Shown: positions 55,805 through 64,000 of the stretch, one piece after another
How the letters are laid out: every line of letters starts with the position of its first letter
Position numbering within the stretch: the first letter of the stretch is position 1
DNA from: Pelagibacterium nitratireducens
Lineage (GTDB): Bacteria > Pseudomonadota > Alphaproteobacteria > Rhizobiales > Devosiaceae
NCBI RefSeq assembly: GCF_037044555.1
Contig: NZ_CP146275.1
Coordinates: 1,158,501 to 1,222,500 of the forward strand
Direction of reading: 5' to 3'
DNA: 64,000 nt
Translations under genes and position numbers: made by a program
Notes under the pieces: generated by a model
The model's database searches: none
The model's input: the letters and a program-made list of their open reading frames with translations, nothing else
What the model was told of the DNA's origin: nothing

Positions 55805-56713
55805 ATGAAATGGCGGGGGCGTAAGCGATCGTCCAATATCGAGGATCGACGCGGCGCGAGTGGTGGCCTGTTCCGCCGTTCGTCGGGTATGGGCGGATCG
55901 GGGTTCCGCATTCCCACGGGCGGCCGATCCGGTGGCATGGGGATCGGGTTCATCGTCCTCATTCTCATCGTCGGGGTCGCGCTCGGCATCAATCCGATGT
56001 CGCTGCTCGATGGCAGTCTGGGGACGGGAACCAGCGGTTCGGGTTCGGTCTCGCGGCCGCTGCCCGAGGCGGGGGAGGATGATCTTGCCGATTTCGTCGC
56101 GGTGGTCGTTCAGGACACCGAGGATTTGTGGACCGAGGTGTTCATCGAAAACGGCATGACCTACGAGCCGGCCACCGTGGTGCTGTTTACCGACACCGAC
56201 CAATCAGCCTGCGGGCTGGCCGACGCGCGCACCGGACCGTTCTATTGTCCGGGGGACCAGAACGTTTATATCGACCTCTCGTTCTATGAAACGCTGCGCA
56301 GCCAGTTCGGCGCGCCGGGGGATTTCGCGCAGGCCTATGTGATCGCCCACGAGATCGGGCATCACGTGCAGAACCTGGTGGGGGTGCTGCCGGAATATGC
56401 GCAGGCCATACAATCGATGAGTGAAGAAGAGGCCAACTCCTATTCGGTGCGGATCGAGTTGCAGGCCGATTGTTATGCCGGCATCTGGGCGAGCTATGTG
56501 GGCGAAGAAAACCTGCTCGAGAACGGGGATATCGCGGAAGCGATCAATGCGGCCGAGCAGATCGGGGATGACGCCATCCAGCGCCGGACGCAGGGTGCGG
56601 TCGTTCCCAAGACGTTCACGCACGGCACCTCGGCCCAGCGCCAGGACTGGTTCGAGCGCGGATATTCATCGGGCAATGTGGGGGAATGCGACACGTTTTC
56701 GGGCGCTATCTGA
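55805..56713 (+). CDS. Neutral zinc metallopeptidase (YpfJ/KPN_02809 family)
   Basis: 302 residues. A basic N-terminus and membrane anchor (about 50-70, GIGFIVLILIVGVALGI), then a catalytic domain with the zinc motif VIAHEIGHHVQNLVG (HExxH, about 178-192). Other family features are the SACGLADARTGPFYCPGDQNVYIDLSFYETL block upstream, SYSVRIELQADCYAGIWA downstream (third ligand Glu/Asp region) and a terminal SSGNVGECDTFSGAI. The catalytic part should be periplasmic. Third gene of the run starting at 55107. Confidence 0.94.
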   Translation: MKWRGRKRSSNIEDRRGASGGLFRRSSGMGGSGFRIPTGGRSGGMGIGFIVLILIVGVALGINPMSLLDGSLGTGTSGSGSVSRPLPEAGEDDLADFVAVVVQDTEDLWTEVFIENGMTYEPATVVLFTDTDQSACGLADARTGPFYCPGDQNVYIDLSFYETLRSQFGAPGDFAQAYVIAHEIGHHVQNLVGVLPEYAQAIQSMSEEEANSYSVRIELQADCYAGIWASYVGEENLLENGDIAEAINAAEQIGDDAIQRRTQGAVVPKTFTHGTSAQRQDWFERGYSSGNVGECDTFSGAI

Positions 56714-56739
56714 AAACCGCACCTGATCCGAAAAGTGAA

Positions 56740-56770
56740 GGGCCTCAAGTTCTGATTCAACTTGAGGCCC
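56740..56770. terminator. Bidirectional terminator-like hairpin
   Basis: GGGCCTCAAGTT (56740-56751) / AACTTGAGGCCC (56759-56770), a perfect 12-bp stem between the convergent metallopeptidase and nucleotidase genes. T-runs are weak on both sides. Confidence 0.6.
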
Positions 56771-56827
56771 GCCTTTCATGTTGAGTCCGGAACGCGGGCC
56801 AAGCCCCTGTTCCAGAATCGCTTTCCC

Positions 56828-58816
56828 TTAGAGCGTTATGCGATAGACGCCGAAGCCCGCTTCGCTGGTTTCGCCGGTCGGCTCGATGGTGACTGCGGTG
56901 ACATCGGCCAGGTGCTGTTCGGCGGCGGGGCCGGTTTCAAACAACACGGTGGTGTCGCCCAATTCGGCCAGCGACCAGTTGCTGTCGGCGGCCGGATCGA
57001 TGGTGCCCTGTTCGACGATGTAGCGCACGATCAGGTCGCGGTTGGTGTCGGGTCCCATGAAGATGATCTTGTCGGGGCCGACGCCGGGGAAGCCACCACC
57101 ACCGCCAGCGCGGTAGTTGTTGGTTGCGACAACGAACCGGGCCTCGGGATCGATGGGTTCGCCGTCATACATCAGATCGACGATGCGCTCGGCCTCGGGG
57201 TTTTCCAGAGCGCCGCCATCGGCGGCATATTTGGACGGCTGGGAGACGTCGATCTTGTAGGTCACGCCGTCGATCACGTCGAAATTGTAGGACGGGAAGG
57301 ACGGATTGATGAGCGTGGCATCGCTCGAACCGGGTTCGACCTGATTGAAGATACCGGCCGAGCGTTCGAGCCATTCCTTGACGTCGGCGCCGGTCAGCAG
57401 CACTGCCTGGATGGTGTTGGGATAGAGATAGAGATCGGCAACGTTGCGGATGGCAACCGGGCCGACCGGGACATCGGTATAGTATTCCGGGCCGCCGCGA
57501 CCACCGGCCTTGAAGGGGGCTGCCGCCGAGATGATCGGAATGCCTTCCCATTCGGTACCGGCCATCATCTGCTCGAGATAGGCCTTCTGGGCGATGTTAA
57601 CGATCTGGACCGAGGGATCGTCGGCCACCAGCGCGAAATAGGAATGCAGCGGTGCAGCGGTTTCGCCGACCGGGCGGCGGACATAATCCAGCGTTGCCTG
57701 GTGTTCTTCATCGACCGCCTCGGTGACGGTGTCTTCGGATTCGACGGTCGGGGTAACCGCTCCATCGACACGCTCATAGATGGGGCGCGCTTCGGAGGTG
57801 TGGGACAGGACCGACCAGGTGCCTGCATCGTCGACTTCGAGCAGCAGGTCGACAAGGCCCATATGGCTGCCCCAGAAACCGGCCATGACGGCGGGCGTGC
57901 CGTTGAGCGTGCCGGCTTCGATATCGACGCCTTCGATGCCTTCATAGTCAGGGCCGGGGAAGACGAGGTGCTGGTGGCCGGCGAGGATCACATCGATGCC
58001 CTCGATCGCGCCGAGCTGGAGCGAAACGTTTTCCATCATCGGGGAGGCTTGGCCACCCTCGATGCCGCCGTGGTTCATGGCGACGATGATATCGGCACCT
58101 TCTTCGCGCATGATGGGCACGTAGTGCTCTGCGGTTTCGATGATGTCGCGCGGGGCGACCTTGCCGGACAGATGCGCGGAATCCCAGGTCATGATCTGGG
58201 GCGGGACGAAGCCGATCAGGCCGATACGGATTGTGCGGGTTTCGCCAGCGCCGTCGGTCAGTTCCTTTTCGACGATCACATAGGGTTCAAACAGCGTGTC
58301 GTCATCGGCAATGTTGTCGGGAAGGGTCTCGCCGCGCACGATATTGGCGAGGACGACGGGAAATTGCGCACCGGCAATGGCGGCTTCAAGAAATTCGAGG
58401 CCATAGTTGAATTCGTGGTTGCCGATGGTGCCCGCGTCATAGCCCAGTGCGTTCATGGCCGCGATGGTGGGATGGATATCCTCGTCGTCCACACCGCGCT
58501 CGTAAGCGACATAGTCGCCCATGGGGCTGCCCTGGAGCATGTCGCCATTGTCGAGCAGGATGGCATTGCCGGCCTCGGCGCGGATGTTTTCGATGATCGA
58601 GGCGGTTCGCGCCATGCCGAGGGTGTTGTCCTCGCGGTCCGCATAATAGTCGTAGGGCAGCAGGTTGACGTGAATGTCGGTGGTTTCGAGGATGCGCAGA
58701 TGGGCCTGATTGGCCTGCGCCATTGCTGCAAAGGGATGCATGACGATAGCGGCTGCGCCGACCGAAGCCGTGCCCGCAAGAAAGGCGCGGCGGCTGATTG
58801 AAAGGTTATGATGCAT
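56828..58816 (-). CDS. 2',3'-cyclic-nucleotide 2'-phosphodiesterase/3'-nucleotidase (CpdB-like), TAT-exported
   Basis: 662 residues. A twin-arginine signal ([20 protein letters not shown], about 5-24) replaces the usual Sec signal. The N-terminal metallophosphoesterase domain has [18 protein letters not shown] (about 45-62), [11 protein letters not shown] near 88, [12 protein letters not shown] near 124, NHGGIEG near 222 and [11 protein letters not shown] near 254. The C-terminal 5'-nucleotidase domain has the substrate-binding [11 protein letters not shown]. Hydrolyses extracellular nucleotides in the periplasm for phosphate or nucleoside uptake. The start ATG at 58816 follows GGAGGG. Confidence 0.93.
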   Translation of the reverse strand: MHHNLSISRRAFLAGTASVGAAAIVMHPFAAMAQANQAHLRILETTDIHVNLLPYDYYADREDNTLGMARTASIIENIRAEAGNAILLDNGDMLQGSPMGDYVAYERGVDDEDIHPTIAAMNALGYDAGTIGNHEFNYGLEFLEAAIAGAQFPVVLANIVRGETLPDNIADDDTLFEPYVIVEKELTDGAGETRTIRIGLIGFVPPQIMTWDSAHLSGKVAPRDIIETAEHYVPIMREEGADIIVAMNHGGIEGGQASPMMENVSLQLGAIEGIDVILAGHQHLVFPGPDYEGIEGVDIEAGTLNGTPAVMAGFWGSHMGLVDLLLEVDDAGTWSVLSHTSEARPIYERVDGAVTPTVESEDTVTEAVDEEHQATLDYVRRPVGETAAPLHSYFALVADDPSVQIVNIAQKAYLEQMMAGTEWEGIPIISAAAPFKAGGRGGPEYYTDVPVGPVAIRNVADLYLYPNTIQAVLLTGADVKEWLERSAGIFNQVEPGSSDATLINPSFPSYNFDVIDGVTYKIDVSQPSKYAADGGALENPEAERIVDLMYDGEPIDPEARFVVATNNYRAGGGGGFPGVGPDKIIFMGPDTNRDLIVRYIVEQGTIDPAADSNWSLAELGDTTVLFETGPAAEQHLADVTAVTIEPTGETSEAGFGVYRITL

Positions 58817-59054
58817 GATGTCCCTCCGAAAGGACGCTGGGGTTTGTTGAATCACCAAGAATGATGCGAGGCGCTCGTCTCCCCATTGCCGCAGTTTTCT
58901 GACGGCCCGATGACGGACGCGTGAATAACGTCCTCCTTTTTTATCGTTTGGTCAAATTATGACAGCGCACTCTGTGGAAATTTCCACTGGGCTGCTGACA
59001 CCGTGTGTCACGGCCTCGCGCTAAATTCGCCTGAACACCAAGCGGAGAACATCA

Positions 59055-59453
59055 ATGAGCGTGAAAACCTACCATGGCAGTTGCCAGTGCGGAGCGGTGC
59101 GGTTCGAGGCCGAAATCGACCTCTCCGAGGGCACGGGGAAGTGCAATTGCACGAGCTGCAGGAAGCGGCGGTGGTGGAGTGCGAGCGTCAAACCGGAAGC
59201 GTTCCGGGCATTACAGGGCGAAGAGACGATGGTTCCCAATCGCATGGGAACGGCGATGTTCTGCCCCGGGTGCGGGGTCACGCCGTTCGGGCGGGTTGCC
59301 AAGGCGGAATGGAACGATGGAGAGAGCGTTTCGATCAACGTCGCGTGTCTGGACGACGCACCGCCGGACGAACTGATCGCCGCGCCGGTCACCTATTATG
59401 ACGGACTGAACGACAATTGGTGGGCGGTGCCGAGCGAAACCCGGCACCTATGA
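59055..59453 (+). CDS. GFA family protein (Mss4-like zinc fold)
   Basis: 132 residues. Zinc cysteines appear as CQCGAVRFE near 10, CNCTSCRKRRWW near 31-36 and CPGCGVTPFG near 71-74, the pattern of the glutathione-dependent formaldehyde-activating (GFA) family. Most members are not true GFA enzymes and the role is unknown. The ATG at 59055 has GGAG about 8 bases upstream (AAGCGGAGAACATCA). Convergent with carA, 3 bp between stops. Confidence 0.9.
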   Translation: MSVKTYHGSCQCGAVRFEAEIDLSEGTGKCNCTSCRKRRWWSASVKPEAFRALQGEETMVPNRMGTAMFCPGCGVTPFGRVAKAEWNDGESVSINVACLDDAPPDELIAAPVTYYDGLNDNWWAVPSETRHL

Positions 59454-59456
59454 AAA

Positions 59457-60644
59457 CTATTCGGCGAGCACTTCCATACCCTTCTGTTCGCGCACCAGGT
59501 TGATGAAGCGCTTGAACAGGTAATGGGCGTCGTGGGGGCCGGGGGAAGCCTCGGGGTGGTACTGGACCGAAAAGATCGGCTTGCCTTCCACGGCGAGACC
59601 GGCGTTCGATCCATCGAACAGCGAAGTGTGGGTTTCGACGATCCCGGCGGGCAGGCTGTCGCGGTCGACGGCAAAGCCGTGGTTCATCGAGGTGATCTCG
59701 ACCTTGCCGGTGGTCAGGTCCTTGACCGGATGATTGGCGCCATGGTGGCCCTGATGCATCTTTTGGGTCTTGCCGCCGAGGGCGAGGCCCAAAAGCTGAT
59801 GGCCGAGGCAGATGCCGAAAACGGGCTTGCCGGACTCGATGATTTTTTTGATGGTGGGCACCGCATATTCACCTGTGGCCGAGGGATCTCCAGGGCCGTT
59901 GGACAAAAATATGCCATCAGGATTGTGGGCCATGATGTCTTCAATAGTGGCGGTGGCCGGAACGACAGTCACGCGGGCACCCTGATCGGCGATGCAACGC
60001 AGGATGTTGCGCTTGGCACCGTAGTCGATGGCCACGACATGGAAATCGGGGTTTTCGACGCGACCATAGCCTTCACCCAGCCGCCAGCGGGTTTCGTCCC
60101 ATTTATAGGTCTGGGTGGTCGAGACGTCCTTGGCGAGGTCGAGACCTTCGAGGCCCGGGAACTGGTCGAGTTCGACCTTGAGGGCGGCGTCGTTGAAATT
60201 GCCGTCCGGCGCATGGGCGATCACGGCATCGGCCATGCCCTTTTCCCGGATCAGGGCGGTCAGGGCGCGGGTGTCGAGCCCGGCGATGCCGATGATGCCG
60301 CGCTTCTTGAGCCAGGCGTCGAGCCGTTCGGCGGCGCGGTAGTTGGACGGGCTGGTGACGTCGGCCTTGATGACGGCGCCGCGGATGCCCGAGGCTGCGG
60401 CCATGTTGACGGTCTCGATGTCTTCGTCATTGGCGCCGACATTGCCGATATGGGGGAAGGTGAAGGTGATGATCTGGCCGGCATAGGAGGGATCGGTCAG
60501 AATTTCCTGGTATCCGGTCATGGCGGTGTTGAAGCACACTTCGCCGACGGCCGTGCCCACAGCGCCGATGCCCTGGCCCTCAAGGCGCGTTCCATCGCGC
60601 AGGATGAGGACTGCGGTGGGGGCGGATTCTTTCCAACCGGACAC
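59457..60644 (-). CDS. carA: Carbamoyl-phosphate synthase small subunit
   Basis: 395 residues. The glutaminase subunit that feeds ammonia to CarB. N-terminal CPSase_sm domain (AVLILRDGTRLEGQGIGAVGTAVGEVCFNTAMTGYQEILTDPSYAGQIITFTFPHIGNVG), then a class I amidotransferase with the nucleophile Cys in VFGICLGHQLLGLALG and the His/Glu pair in SVQYHPEASPGPHD. A GTG start at 60644 is preferred because GGAGAA lies 8 bases upstream; an ATG at 60668 is in frame. carB is 8 kb away on the same strand. The upstream gap holds an 8-bp inverted repeat. Confidence 0.95.
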   Translation of the reverse strand: MSGWKESAPTAVLILRDGTRLEGQGIGAVGTAVGEVCFNTAMTGYQEILTDPSYAGQIITFTFPHIGNVGANDEDIETVNMAAASGIRGAVIKADVTSPSNYRAAERLDAWLKKRGIIGIAGLDTRALTALIREKGMADAVIAHAPDGNFNDAALKVELDQFPGLEGLDLAKDVSTTQTYKWDETRWRLGEGYGRVENPDFHVVAIDYGAKRNILRCIADQGARVTVVPATATIEDIMAHNPDGIFLSNGPGDPSATGEYAVPTIKKIIESGKPVFGICLGHQLLGLALGGKTQKMHQGHHGANHPVKDLTTGKVEITSMNHGFAVDRDSLPAGIVETHTSLFDGSNAGLAVEGKPIFSVQYHPEASPGPHDAHYLFKRFINLVREQKGMEVLAE

Positions 60645-60780
60645 GGGGCTTCTCCATTTTTCGTACATCAGGTCAGGCGCGCGGAACCTCCGGCCATGAT
60701 CGCCGTTTGGTGGTTCTCTTCCGCCCTATATTGAATTTGCGCGAACCTATTTGAAGGGCAGGGCGCGGTCAACCGAGTCC

Positions 60781-60803
60781 TTTGCAATTGAAAATATTGC
60801 AAA
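60781..60803. promoter_or_regulatory. Inverted repeat TTTGCAAT-N7-ATTGCAAA between carA and yqeY
   Basis: Perfect 8-bp arms (60781-60788 and 60796-60803) around an AT-rich 7-bp centre, in the divergent promoter region. It looks like an operator; I do not know the binding protein. Confidence 0.55.
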
Positions 60804-60833
60804 TCAATGACTTAGCGGAAATTGAGCGGGCGA

Positions 60834-60862
60834 TTGGCTTTGCGGATACGCTTGGGCTATAG
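60834..60862 (+). promoter_or_regulatory. Sigma-70-like promoter of the yqeY-type gene
   Basis: TTGGCT (60834-60839), 17-bp spacer, CTATAG (60857-60862), 45 bp before the ATG at 60907. Confidence 0.5.
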
Positions 60863-60906
60863 GAACGGCACCAAAACAGGACAACAAACCTCAAGGGAAA
60901 CCGATC

Positions 60907-61359
60907 ATGCGCGATCAGATCAGTGCTGCCATGAAGGACGCCATGAAGGCGCGCGACGGCCGCCGGACGACGACGCTGCGACTCATCAATGCCGCCATCA
61001 AGGACCGCGAAATCGCGGCGCGGGGCGAGGGTAAGGATGGTATCGGGGACGAGGACATCCTTGCCATCCTGCAAAAAATGGTCAAGCAGCGCGAGGAATC
61101 GGCGGCCCTTTATGGCCAGAACGGGCGGCCCGAGCTCGAAGCGCAGGAGCGCGAGGAAATCGAGATCATCAAGGAGTTCCTGCCCAAGCCGCTGACCGAA
61201 GCCGAAGTCGATGCGGCGATCAAGGCAGCCATTGCCGAAACCGGGGCCGAAGGGCTGCGCGACATGGGCAAGGTGGTGGGCGTGCTCAAAGCGAAATATC
61301 CCGGGCAGATCGATTTCGGGCAGGCCTCCAAGCAGGTCAAGGCACAACTGGGCGCCTGA
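60907..61359 (+). CDS. GatB/YqeY domain-containing protein
   Basis: 150 residues. The helical YqeY domain shared with the tail of GatB: RDQISAAMKDAMKARDGRRTTTLRLINAAIKDREI (about 2-36), then DEDILAILQKMVKQREESAALY and EIEIIKEFLPKPLTEAEVDAAIKAAIAETGAEGLRDMGKVVGVLKAKYPGQIDFGQASKQVKAQL. It may interact with tRNA or amidotransferase-like targets; function is not settled. This gene commonly precedes dnaG-rpoD in alphaproteobacteria, as here with one gene in between. Confidence 0.94.
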   Translation: MRDQISAAMKDAMKARDGRRTTTLRLINAAIKDREIAARGEGKDGIGDEDILAILQKMVKQREESAALYGQNGRPELEAQEREEIEIIKEFLPKPLTEAEVDAAIKAAIAETGAEGLRDMGKVVGVLKAKYPGQIDFGQASKQVKAQLGA

Positions 61360-61420
61360 TCTTTTCTCCTTTAGATATCAGGCGTATTGTTCCCGGGTTG
61401 TTGCGGCTTAGGGGACTATC

Positions 61421-61978
61421 ATGGCTGATGAAAAGAAGTCGTCTCGCTTTCCTTCTATTCTGACCGGGCTTCGCGGCGTATTGATGCTGCTCGCGGGGAT
61501 TTATGCCGTGCTGTTTCCCGGCGCGGCTCTTTTGGTGCTTACCACCTTTGCGGCGGCGCTGTTCGTCATCGACGGCGCGCTGGGGCTCTGGGCGATCACA
61601 TTCGGGGGCGGCAGGACCGGCAATTTCTGGTTCGACGTGGTGCGCAATGCCCTCTCGATCGTCGTGGGCATTCTGATCCTTATCTCGCCGCTGCTGGGTG
61701 CGCTGGTTACGGCGACGTTCCTGGTTTATCTCGTGGCCTTTCAGGCCATTTTCGTGGGCGCCATGGAAATCGTCGTGGTCGTCCGCGAACGCCAGCTCTA
61801 CGCCAAGATCTGGCCAGTGCTGCTCAGCGGCGCTCTTTACTTCCTGTTCGGGCTGTTGCTCGCCTTCTGGCCACTCGAGGCAGCAGTGGCCCTGGTGATG
61901 GTTGGCGGGGTGCTGATGATGGTCTTTGCCTTCGGCCTGCTTGGGCTTGCCTGGCGGCTCTGGCAAGCGGGTCATTGA
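61421..61978 (+). CDS. HdeD/DUF308 family membrane protein
   Basis: 185 residues with six hydrophobic segments in three pairs (about 17-60, 70-110, 125-175), the DUF308 plan of the acid-resistance membrane protein HdeD. Characteristic residues include GLRGVLMLLAGIYAVLFPG at the start of the first pair. An acid-stress role is only an inference from HdeD. It lies between the yqeY-type gene and dnaG on the same strand. Confidence 0.85.
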   Translation: MADEKKSSRFPSILTGLRGVLMLLAGIYAVLFPGAALLVLTTFAAALFVIDGALGLWAITFGGGRTGNFWFDVVRNALSIVVGILILISPLLGALVTATFLVYLVAFQAIFVGAMEIVVVVRERQLYAKIWPVLLSGALYFLFGLLLAFWPLEAAVALVMVGGVLMMVFAFGLLGLAWRLWQAGH

Positions 61979-62046
61979 GGCTGTGAATAAGGAGGAAAAG
62001 CGCGGCAACAGGTGACAAAGCGCCAACCAGCGCTTACCTAAAACGC

Positions 62047-63969
62047 ATGCGCTTTTCCGATCATTTTCTGGACGAGATTCGAAACCGCCTGCCAATCACG
62101 CAGGTGGTGGGCGAGCATGTTGTCTGGGACAAGCGCAAATCCCAGCCCGGCAAGGGCGATATGTGGGCCTGCTGCCCCTTCCACGGTGAAAAGAGCCCCA
62201 GCTTTCACGCCGATGACCGGCGGGGGCGCTATCACTGTTTCGGGTGCGGGGCGAGCGGGGATCATTTCCGCTTTCTGACCGACAAGACCGGGATGAGCTT
62301 TCCCGAGGCGGTGGAACTCCTGGCCGGACGGGCCGGCGTCCCCATGCCGGCGCGGGACGAAAAGGCGGAAAAGCGGGCCGAGGCGAGACGGTCGCTTCAC
62401 GACGTCATGGAACTGGCGACAGCCTATTTCGTCGAGGCGCTGGCCCACAATGTGGGCGCACGGGCGCGTGGCTATCTGCTCGAGCGCGGCGTATCCGGCG
62501 CCATGCAGCAGCGGTTCAGAATCGGGTTTGCACCTGACAGCCGCAACGGGCTGAAAGAGTTTCTTGCGGCGAACGGTGTTTCGGCAAGGGAAATGGCCGA
62601 GACGGGGCTGGTCGTCCATGGTGAAGACATTTCGGTGCCCTATGACCGGTTCCGCAACCGGCTGATGTTTCCCATTACCGATTTTCGAGGGCGGGTTATC
62701 GCGTTTGGCGGGCGGGCGTTGAGCGCGGACGTGGCGGCGAAATATCTCAATTCGCCGGAAACCGAACTCTTTCACAAACGCCAGACGCTCTATAACGGGC
62801 AGGCGGCACGGCAGGCCGGATATGACGGCAAGCCGCTGATCGTTGTCGAAGGCTATCTCGATGTTATCGCTGCGGTCGCGGCCGGGTTCGAGGGGGCCGT
62901 GGCGCCGCTCGGGACGGCGCTGACCGAAGATCATCTCAACCTTCTTTGGCGTATGACCGATATTCCGGTGCTGTGTTTCGACGGCGACAGCGCCGGGATG
63001 CGGGCGGCGGAGCGCTCGGTCGATATCGCGCTTCCCCTGCTCAAACCCGGAAAGAGCGTTTCGATCGTCACGCTTCCCGGTGGGCTCGATCCGGACGATC
63101 TCATCAAGCAGCAGGGGCGGCAGGCCTTTGCCGATCTTGTCGCCGGCGGCCGGTCACTGGCCGATGCCGTATGGGCCATGGAGACGGCAGGGGGCATTCC
63201 CGAAGCGCCCGAGCAGCGTGCGGCGCTGGAAGCGCGGCTGCGTGAACGGGCAGCACGGATCGCCGATGTTTCGGTGCGGCGCCATTACAGCCAGGCGTTC
63301 GATGAAAAAATTTCGTCGCTGTTTATCTCGACGCGCGGGCAGTATCGGCGCGACGGGCGAAACAATGGATATGAGCAGCGGCGCACCGGTCAGCGCGGCA
63401 ACCCCAAGATGCTCGTCTCGGACACGCTGCGCAATTCACGGCTCTTGAAGGGCGCCGCGACGCCCGGTGTGATCCCCCGCGAAGCGGTGATCCTGATGAG
63501 TCTGGTCAATCATCCCGAACTGGCCCAGGCCCGGCTCGAGGCGCTGGCGGAAATCGAATTCCAGTCCTTGCCGGCGCGGCAGGTTCTGGCGGCCTTTCTC
63601 GACCTTGTGACCGTCCACCCGGACCTGGGACCGAACGGGATCGCCGAGGCGCTGATCGCGCGCGGGCATGGGCCGGTGCTCGACAAAATGCGCAGCCAAC
63701 TGTCGCGGCAAGGGATATGGCAGGCCGATGCCGAGACTGCACAATCGGACGCTGAAACAGGATTAAAACACTCGCTGGCCTTGCATTACAAATCCGTTCA
63801 ACTAAATAGGGAACTCAAAGCAGCCGAACTGGCGCTAGGCGAAGACCTGAGCGAAAACGCATTCGAGCGGCTGCGTGACATCCAGAATCAGATTTCCAGT
63901 GTCGACGGTACTGAGGCATTGATCGAGGGATTTGGTTCGCTATCCGGGCGTGCGACGCGGAGTCTTTGA
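62047..63969 (+). CDS. dnaG: DNA primase
   Basis: 640 residues. Synthesises RNA primers for replication. The N-terminal CHC2 zinc domain is MWACCPFHGEKSPSF ... RYHCFGCGASGDHFRFL (about 39-76). The catalytic TOPRIM core has MFPITDFRGRVIAFGGRAL (about 208-226), VVEGYLDVIAAVAAGF with the catalytic Glu (about 265-280) and CFDGDSAGMRAAERSVDIALPLL (about 311-333). The last ~150 residues are the helicase-interacting domain. ATG at 62047. The window ends just beyond; rpoD is expected next in this group (not visible). Confidence 0.97.
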   Translation: MRFSDHFLDEIRNRLPITQVVGEHVVWDKRKSQPGKGDMWACCPFHGEKSPSFHADDRRGRYHCFGCGASGDHFRFLTDKTGMSFPEAVELLAGRAGVPMPARDEKAEKRAEARRSLHDVMELATAYFVEALAHNVGARARGYLLERGVSGAMQQRFRIGFAPDSRNGLKEFLAANGVSAREMAETGLVVHGEDISVPYDRFRNRLMFPITDFRGRVIAFGGRALSADVAAKYLNSPETELFHKRQTLYNGQAARQAGYDGKPLIVVEGYLDVIAAVAAGFEGAVAPLGTALTEDHLNLLWRMTDIPVLCFDGDSAGMRAAERSVDIALPLLKPGKSVSIVTLPGGLDPDDLIKQQGRQAFADLVAGGRSLADAVWAMETAGGIPEAPEQRAALEARLRERAARIADVSVRRHYSQAFDEKISSLFISTRGQYRRDGRNNGYEQRRTGQRGNPKMLVSDTLRNSRLLKGAATPGVIPREAVILMSLVNHPELAQARLEALAEIEFQSLPARQVLAAFLDLVTVHPDLGPNGIAEALIARGHGPVLDKMRSQLSRQGIWQADAETAQSDAETGLKHSLALHYKSVQLNRELKAAELALGEDLSENAFERLRDIQNQISSVDGTEALIEGFGSLSGRATRSL

Positions 63970-64000
63970 AAAAAAGATGATTCGTGTCTGTGCGCTTTTG

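Overview
This 64 kb window is a GC-rich chromosomal segment of an alphaproteobacterium in the order Hyphomicrobiales, most likely from the Devosiaceae (Devosia or Pelagibacterium type). The assignment is inferred from several clues. UvrB carries a long N-terminal extension. There is an order SDR-uvrC-pgsA-moaD-moaE, and an order aspartate aminotransferase / small RNAs / LsrB(VtlR)-type regulator / trxB. Alphaproteobacterial regulatory boxes are present: a LexA GAAC-N7-GAAC box, a CtrA-like TTAA-N7-TTAACCAT box and a RirA-like TGA-N9-TCA box. Palindromic repeats ending in GCGTGTCC/GGACACGC occur between genes. No tRNA, rRNA, CRISPR array, transposase or integrase was seen.

Layout. 0-13.8 kb is core housekeeping: lgt (cut by the window edge), ubiK-type factor, phosphoesterase, ybjN-type gene, proC, CsaA-like protein, AI-2E family transporter, uppP, a MarR regulator, ilvE, and a minus-strand run from an SDR gene through uvrC, pgsA, moaD and moaE, then small membrane and secreted proteins. 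13.8-17.96 kb is the accessory island: inverted repeats, an unknown gene, a retron-like cassette (promoter, structured RNA, a 53-residue cationic ORF, an XRE-type HTH protein and a retron-type reverse transcriptase), a GIY-YIG gene with a decayed second copy next to the cassette, and four copies of a ~100 bp palindromic repeat. 18-29 kb holds uvrB under a LexA box, a CNNM/CBS protein, a flavin monooxygenase, a tandem HD-GYP protein and a heterodimeric ABC exporter.

29-40.6 kb has two tiny related membrane-protein genes, a chemoreceptor, an orphan siderophore-type binding protein behind a RirA-like box, cell-envelope proteins (RlpA, SH3/crystallin-like), tdk with a thioesterase, and an aminotransferase. 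It also has an intergenic array of three minus-strand small RNAs whose hairpin loops display CCTCCTCCC anti-Shine-Dalgarno sequence. Each sRNA is preceded by a conserved T-N11-A (LysR-type) box, and the locus sits beside the lsrB/vtlR gene, so it looks like an expanded AbcR (alpha-r15) locus. Four copies of a ~125 bp palindromic repeat lie at gene 3' ends in this part.

40.6-64 kb is again mostly core: lsrB-trxB, greA, a cold-shock protein, ltaE, carB, carA, a YqeY-like protein and dnaG. Among these are accessory enzymes (methyltransferase, PhyH dioxygenase, aldo/keto reductase, GNAT), a cytochrome b561/MarR pair sharing two 12-bp palindromic operators, a three-gene run of small TM protein, cupin and zinc metallopeptidase, and a TAT-exported CpdB-type nucleotidase.

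The two most interesting systems are the retron-like cassette at 15.24-16.93 kb and the triple anti-SD sRNA array at 39.36-40.15 kb. Functions are read from sequence motifs and recalled family knowledge; no database search was run.
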